DNA of 34,067 bases, from NCBI GenBank assembly GCA_016462305.1, contig JAEMTM010000004.1, forward strand, positions 1 to 34,067. Direction: 5' to 3'. Of this stretch, positions 1 to 7,415 are shown piece by piece. How positions within the stretch are numbered: the first letter of the stretch is position 1; the number at the start of each line of letters is the position of its first letter. The notes beneath the pieces were generated by a model. It ran no database searches. It was not told where the DNA came from and saw only the letters and a list, made by a program, of their open reading frames with translations. Source of the DNA: Sphingomonadaceae bacterium. Lineage in GTDB: Bacteria; Pseudomonadota; Alphaproteobacteria; Sphingomonadales; Sphingomonadaceae. Both the position numbers and the translations under genes were made by a program.

Positions 1-1275
1 TTTACTGAACATCCGCTGCGCCGCTGGGCTGTTGACGAAATGCGGTTGCGTCGTTTCGCCCCCGTTTCCGCGCATAGCGAAGTGTATCAGGTTGTGCGCC
101 TCATCGAAGCTGATGAACGCAATGCGGAGGATCGTTGGCTGATAAACGCGCGGCCCGATTTTGATGACTGGGCCCTCGCGCCGCGCCATGGTTCGGGGCA
201 TACGCTGGGCGGTGTTCATTTCCTGTGGGAACGCCATACCGAAGCCAGCACGTTAACGCTGATTTTTCCGCCAGAAACGCCTGAACCCGTTCGGCATAAT
301 TATATTCAATGGTTGGAAAATTGGCCGGGGGGCGTGGTGCGCGCGACGCAAATACGCATCGTGCCCAACGCAGAAAATATCGCGGCTGAATTGTCCGCAA
401 TCGGCATTTCGACCGATGAAATGGTCTGTTGCGATATCAATGCCGGCATTCGGCTGTGGTCCGATTTCAGCATTCATGGCGACGGCTATGGCCGATTGCT
501 TATCACCGCAGGTGATGTGGGAGAGGGCGAGCGGGGCCGGATCATTCAGCGGGTTCAGGAACTGGGCAATTACCGGAATCTTGCCTTGCTCGGCTTCCCG
601 GTGGTGCAGCAATATGGCCCCCAGCTTGACCAGTTGGAGCATCGCTTGTCAGACCATGCCCGGCGCGTTGCTTCGGCGGATGAAGATGATGAAACCTTGC
701 TCAATGATCTCGCGGCCATTTCGTCCGAACTTGAACTCATTCGTTCGGCCACCGGTTTCCGGCTCAGTGCGACGGCCGCTTATGCCGAAGTCGCGGCGGA
801 CAGGCTTTCCGCGCTGGATGTCCAGCCGATATTGAATTTCCAAAGCCTGACCGATTTTACGGAACGACGGCTGGTCCCGGCATCGCGGACCTGTTCGGTA
901 TTCCGCAAACGCCTTAGCGATATTGCCGAGCGCATCTCTGGCGTCATGCACACGCTCGATGTGCGCATTGACAGCCGGATAAAGGCGCAGAATCTTGTGC
1001 TGATGCGGTCGATGGAGCGCTCAACACAGCTTCAGTTTCGCCTACAAACCTTGGTGGAGGGGTTGTCGGTTATTGCGGCTGCTTATTATCTCGTTGGGCT
1101 GATTGCCTATATGACAAAGGGCGTGGCCGCGACCAAAAGCGGGTCAAACAGCGAGATGTTTGTCGGCGCTGTGACCCTACCCATAATGTTGCTGATTTAC
1201 CTCTTCGTAAACCGCCTCAGGCACAAGGTGCTGAAGGAAAGCGGCGCGGAAAATGAACATATAGAAAAGCACTGA
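1..1275 (+). CDS. DUF3422 family membrane-anchored protein (5' end truncated by window edge)
   Basis: Frame is open from base 1 (FTEHPLRRWAVDEMRLRRFAPV...), upstream of the listed ATG at 40; HPLR...E.HxRxF-like N-terminus and C-terminal TM helices resemble DUF3422 proteins. Confidence 0.8.
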   Translation, partial: FTEHPLRRWAVDEMRLRRFAPVSAHSEVYQVVRLIEADERNAEDRWLINARPDFDDWALAPRHGSGHTLGGVHFLWERHTEASTLTLIFPPETPEPVRHNYIQWLENWPGGVVRATQIRIVPNAENIAAELSAIGISTDEMVCCDINAGIRLWSDFSIHGDGYGRLLITAGDVGEGERGRIIQRVQELGNYRNLALLGFPVVQQYGPQLDQLEHRLSDHARRVASADEDDETLLNDLAAISSELELIRSATGFRLSATAAYAEVAADRLSALDVQPILNFQSLTDFTERRLVPASRTCSVFRKRLSDIAERISGVMHTLDVRIDSRIKAQNLVLMRSMERSTQLQFRLQTLVEGLSVIAAAYYLVGLIAYMTKGVAATKSGSNSEMFVGAVTLPIMLLIYLFVNRLRHKVLKESGAENEHIEKH

Positions 1276-1386
1276 TATGATTGCATAATGGCCTTTCCAT
1301 GGGGGGCGTTGTTGCATAAACTTACCACGAAATTGCCCATGTAAGAAATCGGCTATGTGGCCAATAAAGACGCGACAGGAGAATCT

Positions 1387-1875
1387 ATGGTCAACACAAA
1401 AGCAATGGCTTGCCTCGCTTTATCGGCAATGCTTGCCGCATGCTCGGGTGGTTCGCAAGGCGAAGCGGATACATCAACGCAGGCAGATGCATCTGCCCCA
1501 ACCGCATCTGCGGGTCCGCCCGCCGCGACCGACATGAGCACGCTTGATGGCACCATATTTGCCAATTTCACCGGCAATGCCGCCAATGGCAAGCTGGTAT
1601 TCGCGCAATGCCGCACCTGCCATGTGACCGACGCTGGCGTGAACAAAATCGGCCCATCCTTGCATAATATTGTCGGACGCACGGCTGGAACAGTTCCAGG
1701 ATATACTTATTCTGCGGCAAATGCGGGCGCTGGCTTTGTTTGGACCAAGGAAAAATTGTTCCAGTATTTGGAAAAGCCACAGCGCGTCATGCCGCAGACG
1801 AAGATGATCTTCGCGGGTCTGCCAGATGCGCAAAAGCGGGCGGACCTGATCGCGTATCTTGAAACGCCAAGCTGA
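1387..1875 (+). CDS. c-type cytochrome lipoprotein (class I, cytochrome c2-like)
   Basis: Lipobox-like signal (ALSAMLAACSGG), CRTCH heme motif, downstream Met ligand region (MPQTKMIFAGL); AGGAG ribosome-binding site just upstream of ATG 1387. Confidence 0.85.
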   Translation: MVNTKAMACLALSAMLAACSGGSQGEADTSTQADASAPTASAGPPAATDMSTLDGTIFANFTGNAANGKLVFAQCRTCHVTDAGVNKIGPSLHNIVGRTAGTVPGYTYSAANAGAGFVWTKEKLFQYLEKPQRVMPQTKMIFAGLPDAQKRADLIAYLETPS

Positions 1876-1898
1876 TATTCCCACCCTATGCGACAATG

Positions 1899-1925
1899 AA
1901 AGGCCGGGTCATCCCCGGCCTTTTG
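1899..1925 (+). terminator. Rho-independent terminator
   Basis: AAAGGCCGGG-tcat-CCCCGGCCTTTT hairpin followed by T-run after the cytochrome c gene. Confidence 0.8.
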
Positions 1926-2007
1926 TCGGTGCGCGGCGGGCGGTCGATAGCGTCATCTTTATGCACTGGCGACGGAGCAGGCTGCAATCATTCGATGCCG
2001 CGCCGGT

Positions 2008-2032
2008 TGAACCAAGCAGCGCTTCGGGCGTT
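2008..2032 (+). promoter_or_regulatory. Possible EcfG-type promoter (TGAAC-N16-CGTT) upstream of the 61-aa ORF
   Basis: tgaac caagcagcgcttcggg cgtt; one mismatch to GGAAC-N16/17-CGTT. Confidence 0.4.
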
Positions 2033-2086
2033 AGCTTTGTCCGGTGCCGCGTTGCACCGAACAGTATGACCTCAAACCGCGAAAGC

Positions 2087-2107
2087 GGATTTAAGTGGTC
2101 CTGACCC
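2087..2107 (+). repeat. Copy 1 of dispersed 21-bp repeat GGATTTAAGTGGTCCTGACCC
   Basis: Identical 21-mer at 28075-28095. Confidence 0.75.
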
Positions 2108-2117
2108 CAGGAGTGTT

Positions 2118-2303
2118 ATGATGATGAATATGCAAAATGGCGTCGATCCCGATCCCAAGCCTTACAGCCCGCCGAACGAAGTACCAGGCACCACACCAGA
2201 CGAGGTCCATCCAGATGATTTGGGCGATACCGATTATCCCGGTAGCATTCCCAATGAGACCCCGGTGGAATCACCCCCGTCGGAATCAAGTTTGCTGAAT
2301 TGA
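2118..2303 (+). CDS. Small acidic proline-rich hypothetical protein (61 aa)
   Basis: ORF with AGGAG ribosome-binding site upstream; repeated P-x-E-x-P motifs; followed by an intrinsic terminator. Confidence 0.6.
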   Translation: MMMNMQNGVDPDPKPYSPPNEVPGTTPDEVHPDDLGDTDYPGSIPNETPVESPPSESSLLN

Positions 2304-2314
2304 AAAGCTGAATG

Positions 2315-2356
2315 AAAAAAAGGGCTGTCGGCAGTGAAGCGGACAGCCCTTTTTTG
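2315..2356 (+). terminator. Rho-independent terminator, probably bidirectional
   Basis: AAAAAAAGGGCTGTC...GACAGCCCTTTTTT hairpin, A-run and T-run on either side, between convergent ORFs. Confidence 0.85.
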
Positions 2357-2412
2357 CGTCAGATATTATCGACGGTGCCACCATCGGGGTGCAACATCGC
2401 GCCGACCGTCGT

Positions 2413-2865
2413 TCATGATGCGGTCGCTGGCGTGAAAGACGGCGGGTCGCTTGCGGGGAAGGATGCATCGGACATATCATCGGCCTTGGTCCAATTCTTA
2501 CCCGGATGATCGCGCATCGAATCCTTGCCCGCGTTGCGGGTTTGGTCGAAATTCTCATGATCGGTTTCATCATCGGCAAAGGCGGCAGAAAAATCATCTT
2601 TCCATTTGTCGGCCTTTGGCATCCATTGATCGCGCGTCGCGTATAGTCCTGCGCCTATGGCAATGCCGACGCCAATGACAGAGGCCAATGCGCCGAGCCA
2701 TGATGGCACGGCATATTCTGATGGACCGCTGCGTTTTGCTTTGTGCGCTTGATTGGACTTTGAACTGTGCTTGCCGGCGGTCTTCGCATTGGCGCGTGCC
2801 GACCCGTTTGAATTCTTTAGGCTTCCATTAGATGTTGTTTTTTTGGCGCTTACTGACTGTGTCAT
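2413..2865 (-). CDS. Single-TM hypothetical protein with lysine-rich N-terminus and C-terminal SDASFPASDPPSFTP motif
   Basis: 150-aa ORF, GAGGA ribosome-binding site, one hydrophobic segment; preceded by a perfect GGAAC-N17-CGTT motif. Confidence 0.75.
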   Translation of the reverse strand: MTQSVSAKKTTSNGSLKNSNGSARANAKTAGKHSSKSNQAHKAKRSGPSEYAVPSWLGALASVIGVGIAIGAGLYATRDQWMPKADKWKDDFSAAFADDETDHENFDQTRNAGKDSMRDHPGKNWTKADDMSDASFPASDPPSFTPATAS

Positions 2866-2911
2866 GTCATCCTCACTTTCGTCATTTTTTGAAGTTTAAC
2901 TCTGCACAGCT

Positions 2912-2937
2912 AACGACGAAAGCTACGGGCTGGTTCC
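2912..2937 (-). promoter_or_regulatory. EcfG-type promoter GGAAC-N17-CGTT for the 2413-2865 gene
   Basis: Minus strand reads GGAAC CAGCCCGTAGCTTTCGT CGTT, about 47 bp upstream of the ATG. Confidence 0.75.
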
Positions 2938-2985
2938 TCTGAACAGCCGCCAAATTGCACAGTTGAGCGGGGATCAGGCAAAATC

Positions 2986-3010
2986 GGAACCAAATGGCCA
3001 CAGCGATGTT
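2986..3010 (+). promoter_or_regulatory. EcfG-type promoter GGAAC-N16-TGTT for the GlsB/YeaQ-like gene
   Basis: ggaac caaatggccacagcga tgtt, about 30 bp upstream of ATG 3041. Confidence 0.65.
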
Positions 3011-3040
3011 TTCCTTCGCACTCTGAAAGGGAGAAATGAC

Positions 3041-3310
3041 ATGATTATTATCACCATTCTGATCGTCGGCGGCATTTTGGGCTGGCTGGCCAGCATCGTC
3101 ATGCGCACCGATGGGCAGCAAGGCATTTTCTTGAACGTCGTTATTGGCATTGTGGGTGCTTTTTTGGCTGGCTTTGTCATCACCCCCCTGATTGGTGGCG
3201 CACCAATCACCAGCGGTAATTTCGATATCCGTTCGTTGGTCGCGTCATTTTTGGGCGCAGTCGTTCTGTTGGCGATCGTCAATATGTTCCGTCGCGGCAG
3301 TGTCCGTTAA
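3041..3310 (+). CDS. GlsB/YeaQ/YmgE family stress-response membrane protein
   Basis: MIIITILIVGGILGWLASIVMRTDGQQGIFLNVVIGIVGAFLAGF...: characteristic transglycosylase-associated/YeaQ-type small membrane protein; AAAGGGAG ribosome-binding site. Confidence 0.85.
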   Translation: MIIITILIVGGILGWLASIVMRTDGQQGIFLNVVIGIVGAFLAGFVITPLIGGAPITSGNFDIRSLVASFLGAVVLLAIVNMFRRGSVR

Positions 3311-3332
3311 TCATTAAACGAGGGAAAAATTT

Positions 3333-3623
3333 ATGAAAAAGTCCATTATGATTCTCGCCGCGTCTGTGTCTTTGGCGACGCTCGGTGCCTGCGATTCGGG
3401 TGCGGAAAATGCACAAGAGCAACAGGCTGATACCGTTCGCGACAATGCCGAAGTGCAAGCTGACGTTATGGAAGTTCAGGCCGAAGCCCTGGATAACAAG
3501 ACAGACGGCATGGACACGGCGGCTGAAAACGCCATGGAAGATAAAGCTGAGGCCGTCCGTGAAAAAGGCGATGCTAAGGCCGATGCCATGGAAGATAATG
3601 CAGACGCACAGGACAAAAAATAG
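3333..3623 (+). CDS. Small charged putative lipoprotein (96 aa)
   Basis: Lipobox-like LGACDS after signal sequence; Asp/Glu/Ala/Lys-rich repetitive helix; 22 bp downstream of the GlsB-like gene. Confidence 0.65.
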   Translation: MKKSIMILAASVSLATLGACDSGAENAQEQQADTVRDNAEVQADVMEVQAEALDNKTDGMDTAAENAMEDKAEAVREKGDAKADAMEDNADAQDKK

Positions 3624-3644
3624 TCCTCTCTTTGTGCCGAAATC

Positions 3645-3676
3645 AGGGCGCGTCGGGCAACCGACGGGCCCTTTTT
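3645..3676 (+). terminator. Rho-independent terminator with GCAA tetraloop
   Basis: AGGGC-g-CGTCGG-GCAA-CCGACG-g-GCCCT followed by TTTTT. Confidence 0.75.
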
Positions 3677-5385
3677 CATGCTGACCCTAGGCGCTCAAGC
3701 GTCGAAGCTGCGGGCGTATCTGGCAGCGGGAATTTCAACGCGACTTTTGTCCCGCTCCCCGCGCTGCTTGATATTGACAGCTTGCCGTCTACTTGGGTGG
3801 CAAAACCGCGCATCAATTCTGTACCCATTTGTGCGTTGTCTTCCATGACGACATACCCTTGCCCATTGTCCGAAATGTCCAGAATGGCACTCTCGCCATC
3901 CAGATCGAACCTTAGGGTGATTGCTCCACACACGCCCTTGGGGAATGCATGGCGAAAGGCGTTGGTGACCGCTTCAACCACGAACAGCGTCAATGGGACG
4001 GCATATTCGATGGGAACCGGGAAATTGCTTGCGTGGCAGATCAACTGAACTTGAGTCATTGACCGGCTCGCACCGCGCAACTGCGCGCATAGCTCAGCCA
4101 TCAGGTTATTGATTGGCACTTCGCCGTGTTCATAACCATTATCTTGTTCGTACAAAAGCCGGTGGATGAGCGCCAAAGCGTTTATCCGCGCACGGGTTTG
4201 TGCCAACACCTCCTGCCCGGGGCCTTCACGCACATGGCCCGATTGCAATGTCAACAGGCTGTTGATGATCTGCAGGTTGTTTTTGACCCGATGGTGCACT
4301 TCACGCGTCAGCAGCGATTTTGCCTCCAACGCTTGCGTCAGATCGTTATTACGGCGGTCGATGACGTCGGCCATGCTGTGCAAATCTGCACTAAATGCGG
4401 CTATTTCTTGGGGCGCACGATCAAATTTGCGTCGGTCCCCTGTGAAATCACCTTGGGCGAAGCGCCTCGAAACAATCCGCAATTCGCGCAACCATATCAA
4501 GGCCAGACGATTGGTTCCGACCCAGATGGCAATCGATGCAAGCAATATGGAAATCAACGGTAACAAGATACTGGCGCGCACTTGCGACACCGCCGCTGCC
4601 ATTAATGTATCCCGCGGTTCTGCATAGACGACAAACAGGTCAGAACTGTAGAGCTTATGCAGCGTATAAATCCATGATATACCCTTGCTATCGCGGATCT
4701 CGACGGGTTGGTTCTGGCGTGCTGTGACGTCGGGCGCAAAGGGCAATGGCCGGTCGCCACTGGCCACATTTGTGCCGTCGCGGGTCACAATCGCCAACGT
4801 CCCCGCGCCGCCGCGTGCGGCTTTGCGCAACCCGTCGCGCAGATATTTTACGTCAATGGCCGCAGTGATTGTGCCGTCCGATTGACCATCGGCGGTGCGC
4901 AACGGCAGGATAAGGAACAAGACATTCCTTTGGGCTATGGGCGCGAAAATGGGCGCTTTTGTAATGGTCATACCATTCGCACTGACCCCGCGTTGCCACC
5001 AACCTTCGTTCGCAATATTGACTGGCTTGGAAAGCGGAATGGCAGAGCAGCGCACCGTCCCATCTGCTGCTGTTCGGGCTATATTGGTGACGGGCGGATA
5101 ATTGCTTAAAGATATGCGTAACGCAGAGTCGCAATCATCGGTCATACGGATGACGTCACTGTTCGTTGTGTGCGCCAGCAACAGATGCTGTGCAATTACA
5201 AATGGGTCGCGTTGCCGTTCGGCAACCGCACTTGCCGTGCCTTTCAACCGGTCAAAGGCCAATTTTCGCGTATTTTCCAAAGTCGACATGCCTTGGATAA
5301 AACTTGCAACAGCCACAGGCAGCAATGCGGCGAACACGACCAGAATAAGCCCGTGTCGCATGGTCATGGGTCGCAAAAATGCCAT
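3676..5385 (-). CDS. Membrane sensor histidine kinase, HisKA_2/HWE type (PhyK-like, general stress response)
   Basis: N-terminal TM, periplasmic sensory region, second TM, HAMP-like segment, [23 protein letters not shown]-box, C-terminal ATPase; next to ecfG/nepR/phyR. Confidence 0.85.
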   Translation of the reverse strand: MAFLRPMTMRHGLILVVFAALLPVAVASFIQGMSTLENTRKLAFDRLKGTASAVAERQRDPFVIAQHLLLAHTTNSDVIRMTDDCDSALRISLSNYPPVTNIARTAADGTVRCSAIPLSKPVNIANEGWWQRGVSANGMTITKAPIFAPIAQRNVLFLILPLRTADGQSDGTITAAIDVKYLRDGLRKAARGGAGTLAIVTRDGTNVASGDRPLPFAPDVTARQNQPVEIRDSKGISWIYTLHKLYSSDLFVVYAEPRDTLMAAAVSQVRASILLPLISILLASIAIWVGTNRLALIWLRELRIVSRRFAQGDFTGDRRKFDRAPQEIAAFSADLHSMADVIDRRNNDLTQALEAKSLLTREVHHRVKNNLQIINSLLTLQSGHVREGPGQEVLAQTRARINALALIHRLLYEQDNGYEHGEVPINNLMAELCAQLRGASRSMTQVQLICHASNFPVPIEYAVPLTLFVVEAVTNAFRHAFPKGVCGAITLRFDLDGESAILDISDNGQGYVVMEDNAQMGTELMRGFATQVDGKLSISSSAGSGTKVALKFPLPDTPAASTLERLGSA

Positions 5386-5450
5386 TTTGGTGCCTCGAAG
5401 GTGATAACTATGAGTCTACGGCGCAATCCCCAGTGGTTTTAACTTTACCG

Positions 5451-6065
5451 TCAAATGCTTGGCATGGGGTTAGGGTGCTTGGGCGATGTGCTCCGAACCG
5501 GCTTTGATCTGGCGGGCTGCTTCAAGACGGCTTCATCGGGACCGTTTATCAACGCCGCCAATGCCGCGCGGCCGCGCGCTAGCCTGCTCTTGACCGTACC
5601 GATGGCGCAGCCGGTAATGGCCGCCGCCTCTTCGTAGCTGGCACCGCCCGCGCCTACCAGCATCAGTATCTCGCGTTGTTCAGCGGGCAGCTTTTGTAAT
5701 GCCTTTTCAACATCGCTCATGTGGATGTGGTGTTGCTGCGGCGGTGCCTCCACCAGCAGCCGTTCGGCGGCCTCGGGGTCCCAACTCGTCATCCGCGCAT
5801 TTTTCCGCATCGTTGTATAAAACTGATTGCGCAATATCATGAACATCCACGCCCGGAAATTGGTGCCGGGGGTAAAGCTTGCATGCGCGGCCCATGCCCG
5901 CATCATCGCCTCTTGCGCAAGATCGTCCGCAAGTTCCCGATTGCCGCATAGTCCGCGTGCAAAAGCACGCAAAGACGGGATAAGCGCGACCATCTCGGTT
6001 CGAAAATCATCGGATGCATCGCGCTTTTCAGATATGGGGCGCGATTCCACCGGCAAGGCACTCAC
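5451..6065 (-). CDS. ecfG: ECF sigma factor, EcfG family (general stress response)
   Basis: Sigma70 region 2 (GNRELADDLAQEAMMRAWAAHASFTPGTNFRAWMFMILRNQFYT) and region 4 (LPAEQREILMLVGAGGASYEEAAAITGCAIGTVKSRLARGR); GTG start overlapping the nepR stop (GTGA). Confidence 0.88.
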   Translation of the reverse strand: MSALPVESRPISEKRDASDDFRTEMVALIPSLRAFARGLCGNRELADDLAQEAMMRAWAAHASFTPGTNFRAWMFMILRNQFYTTMRKNARMTSWDPEAAERLLVEAPPQQHHIHMSDVEKALQKLPAEQREILMLVGAGGASYEEAAAITGCAIGTVKSRLARGRAALAALINGPDEAVLKQPARSKPVRSTSPKHPNPMPSI

Positions 6066-6241
6066 GAAAATTTCTTGGAGGTCGATATCTTGGCATCGAT
6101 TTGGTCCAGAAGGTCAAGAAAGTCTTCAGGGACAGGTTCATTCGCAATGCTGTCATGCATCTGGCGTAACGCCGCAGTGAGTGAATCAAATTCTGGGTTC
6201 ATTGCCTCCCCCGCTTTCCGCTTGCGTTTATTGATAGCCAA
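6062..6241 (-). CDS. nepR: NepR family anti-sigma factor (TTG start proposed)
   Basis: C-terminus ANEPVPEDFLDLLDQIDAK matches the NepR core; GGAGGGGG ribosome-binding site upstream of TTG 6241; alternative ATG at 6202. Confidence 0.8.
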   Translation of the reverse strand: MAINKRKRKAGEAMNPEFDSLTAALRQMHDSIANEPVPEDFLDLLDQIDAKISTSKKFS

Positions 6242-6398
6242 TTGACCCCCTCCGTCATTCCAAGCGCCCGGCAAAGTGCCGGACCCAGGCTGACAATATT
6301 CTGTTGTTATACCCATGGTTCAATACCACAATTCGGGTAGGTGAAGATTTTTATCATAGGCAATTAAGCAATTAAAGACGATATTGTTCCATATCGGG

Positions 6399-6423
6399 GG
6401 AACAAAGGTGCAGTTCGAACGTA
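6399..6423 (+). promoter_or_regulatory. EcfG-type promoter GGAAC-N16-CGTA for phyR
   Basis: ggaac aaaggtgcagttcgaa cgta, 27 bp upstream of ATG 6451. Confidence 0.7.
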
Positions 6424-6450
6424 TTAGTTTCGCTAGCAAAGGGAGCAATT

Positions 6451-7233
6451 ATGTCATTCAGACAGCAACTGGCATCACAATTGCCATATCTTAGGCGTTA
6501 TGCACGGGCATTGACCGGGTCACAGACACTGGGTGATGCGGCCGTGCGCGAAACATTGGAAGCGTTATTGGAAGCTCCTGAAGAATGGGATGAAGCAGCT
6601 CCGGCCAAAACCGAGCTGTTCAGAACATTTCATCGAATCTGGAACAGCGAAATGATTATGCCGTTCGAATCGCGCGGTCGCAGCGGTGTGATCGCGCAAT
6701 TTCCCGTACAGCGCCGACAAAGTTTGCTGCTGGCCACGGTTGAAGGTTTTACTTTCGCCGATGTGGGCGTGATTTTGGACATGAGCCAAGACGATGTGCG
6801 CCAACATGTTCAGGCGGCACGCAGCGCGATCGAAGATGCGCTGTCTGCGCGTGTGCTCATCATTGAAGATGAATCGATCATCGCGCTGCACATTAAGCAG
6901 ATTGTAGAAAGCCTCGGCCATGAAACAATCGCCATTGTGCGCACCCGGGCAGAGGCGGTGGCCAAGGCGCGTGACGAACGGCCAGAGCTTATACTGGCCG
7001 ACATCAGCCTTGCCGATGGTTCAAGTGGCATTGATGCCGTGAAAGACATATTGGCCGAACAGACGGTGCCCGTGATCTTCATTACGGCCTTTCCGGAACG
7101 CCTGCTTACCGGCGAACGTCCCGAGCCAACCTATCTGATAACCAAGCCTTTTGAACCGGAAACTGTCATCGCCACCATTGGTCAGGCGTTGCTGATGCAC
7201 CGCGATGTCGACATAAATTCAAAAGCTGCATAA
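6451..7233 (+). CDS. phyR: PhyR-type response regulator (sigma-like N-terminal domain plus receiver)
   Basis: N-terminal sigma-like domain (FRQQLASQLPYLRRYARALTGSQ...) and C-terminal receiver (VLIIEDESIIALHI...LILADISLADG...VIFITAFPE...ITKPF). Confidence 0.92.
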   Translation: MSFRQQLASQLPYLRRYARALTGSQTLGDAAVRETLEALLEAPEEWDEAAPAKTELFRTFHRIWNSEMIMPFESRGRSGVIAQFPVQRRQSLLLATVEGFTFADVGVILDMSQDDVRQHVQAARSAIEDALSARVLIIEDESIIALHIKQIVESLGHETIAIVRTRAEAVAKARDERPELILADISLADGSSGIDAVKDILAEQTVPVIFITAFPERLLTGERPEPTYLITKPFEPETVIATIGQALLMHRDVDINSKAA

Positions 7234-7240
7234 TTTTTTG

Positions 7241-7265
7241 GGAACAATGTCGCGACACTGTAGTT
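7241..7265 (+). promoter_or_regulatory. Possible EcfG-type promoter GGAAC-N16-AGTT downstream of phyR
   Basis: ggaac aatgtcgcgacactgt agtt in the phyR 3' intergenic region, same spacing as the phyR promoter. Confidence 0.5.
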
Positions 7266-7271
7266 TGCTTT

Positions 7272-7388
7272 TCGAAACAATTTTTTCAGGTCAACAAATG
7301 GGTAAAAGCAAATGTTGACCAGCTGGCTGCCCCCCCTTCTAGGCCAGCGTCCTAACACCCCGGCCTAAACGCCGGGGTGTTTCCTTTT
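7272..7388 (+). ncRNA. Candidate small RNA with C-rich loop (GsrN-like by analogy), phyR-M23 peptidase intergenic region
   Basis: EcfG-like motif at 7241-7265 followed by hairpins GGTCAACA/TGTTGACC (7289-7320), GCTGGC-TGCCCCCCCTTCTAG-GCCAGC (7322-7348) and an intrinsic terminator (7354-7387); no convincing ORF. The 5' end is estimated from the promoter motif. Confidence 0.5.
7354..7387 (+). terminator. Strong Rho-independent terminator
   Basis: AACACCCCGGC-ctaaac-GCCGGGGTGTT followed by TTCCTTTT. Confidence 0.9.
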
Positions 7389-7415
7389 GTTTCCCGATCC
7401 GCCGATCAAGCCGCG

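Noticed and set aside
4126-4627. Plus-strand ORFs of 145 and 153 aa
   Set aside because: Antisense to the HisKA_2 kinase coding region.
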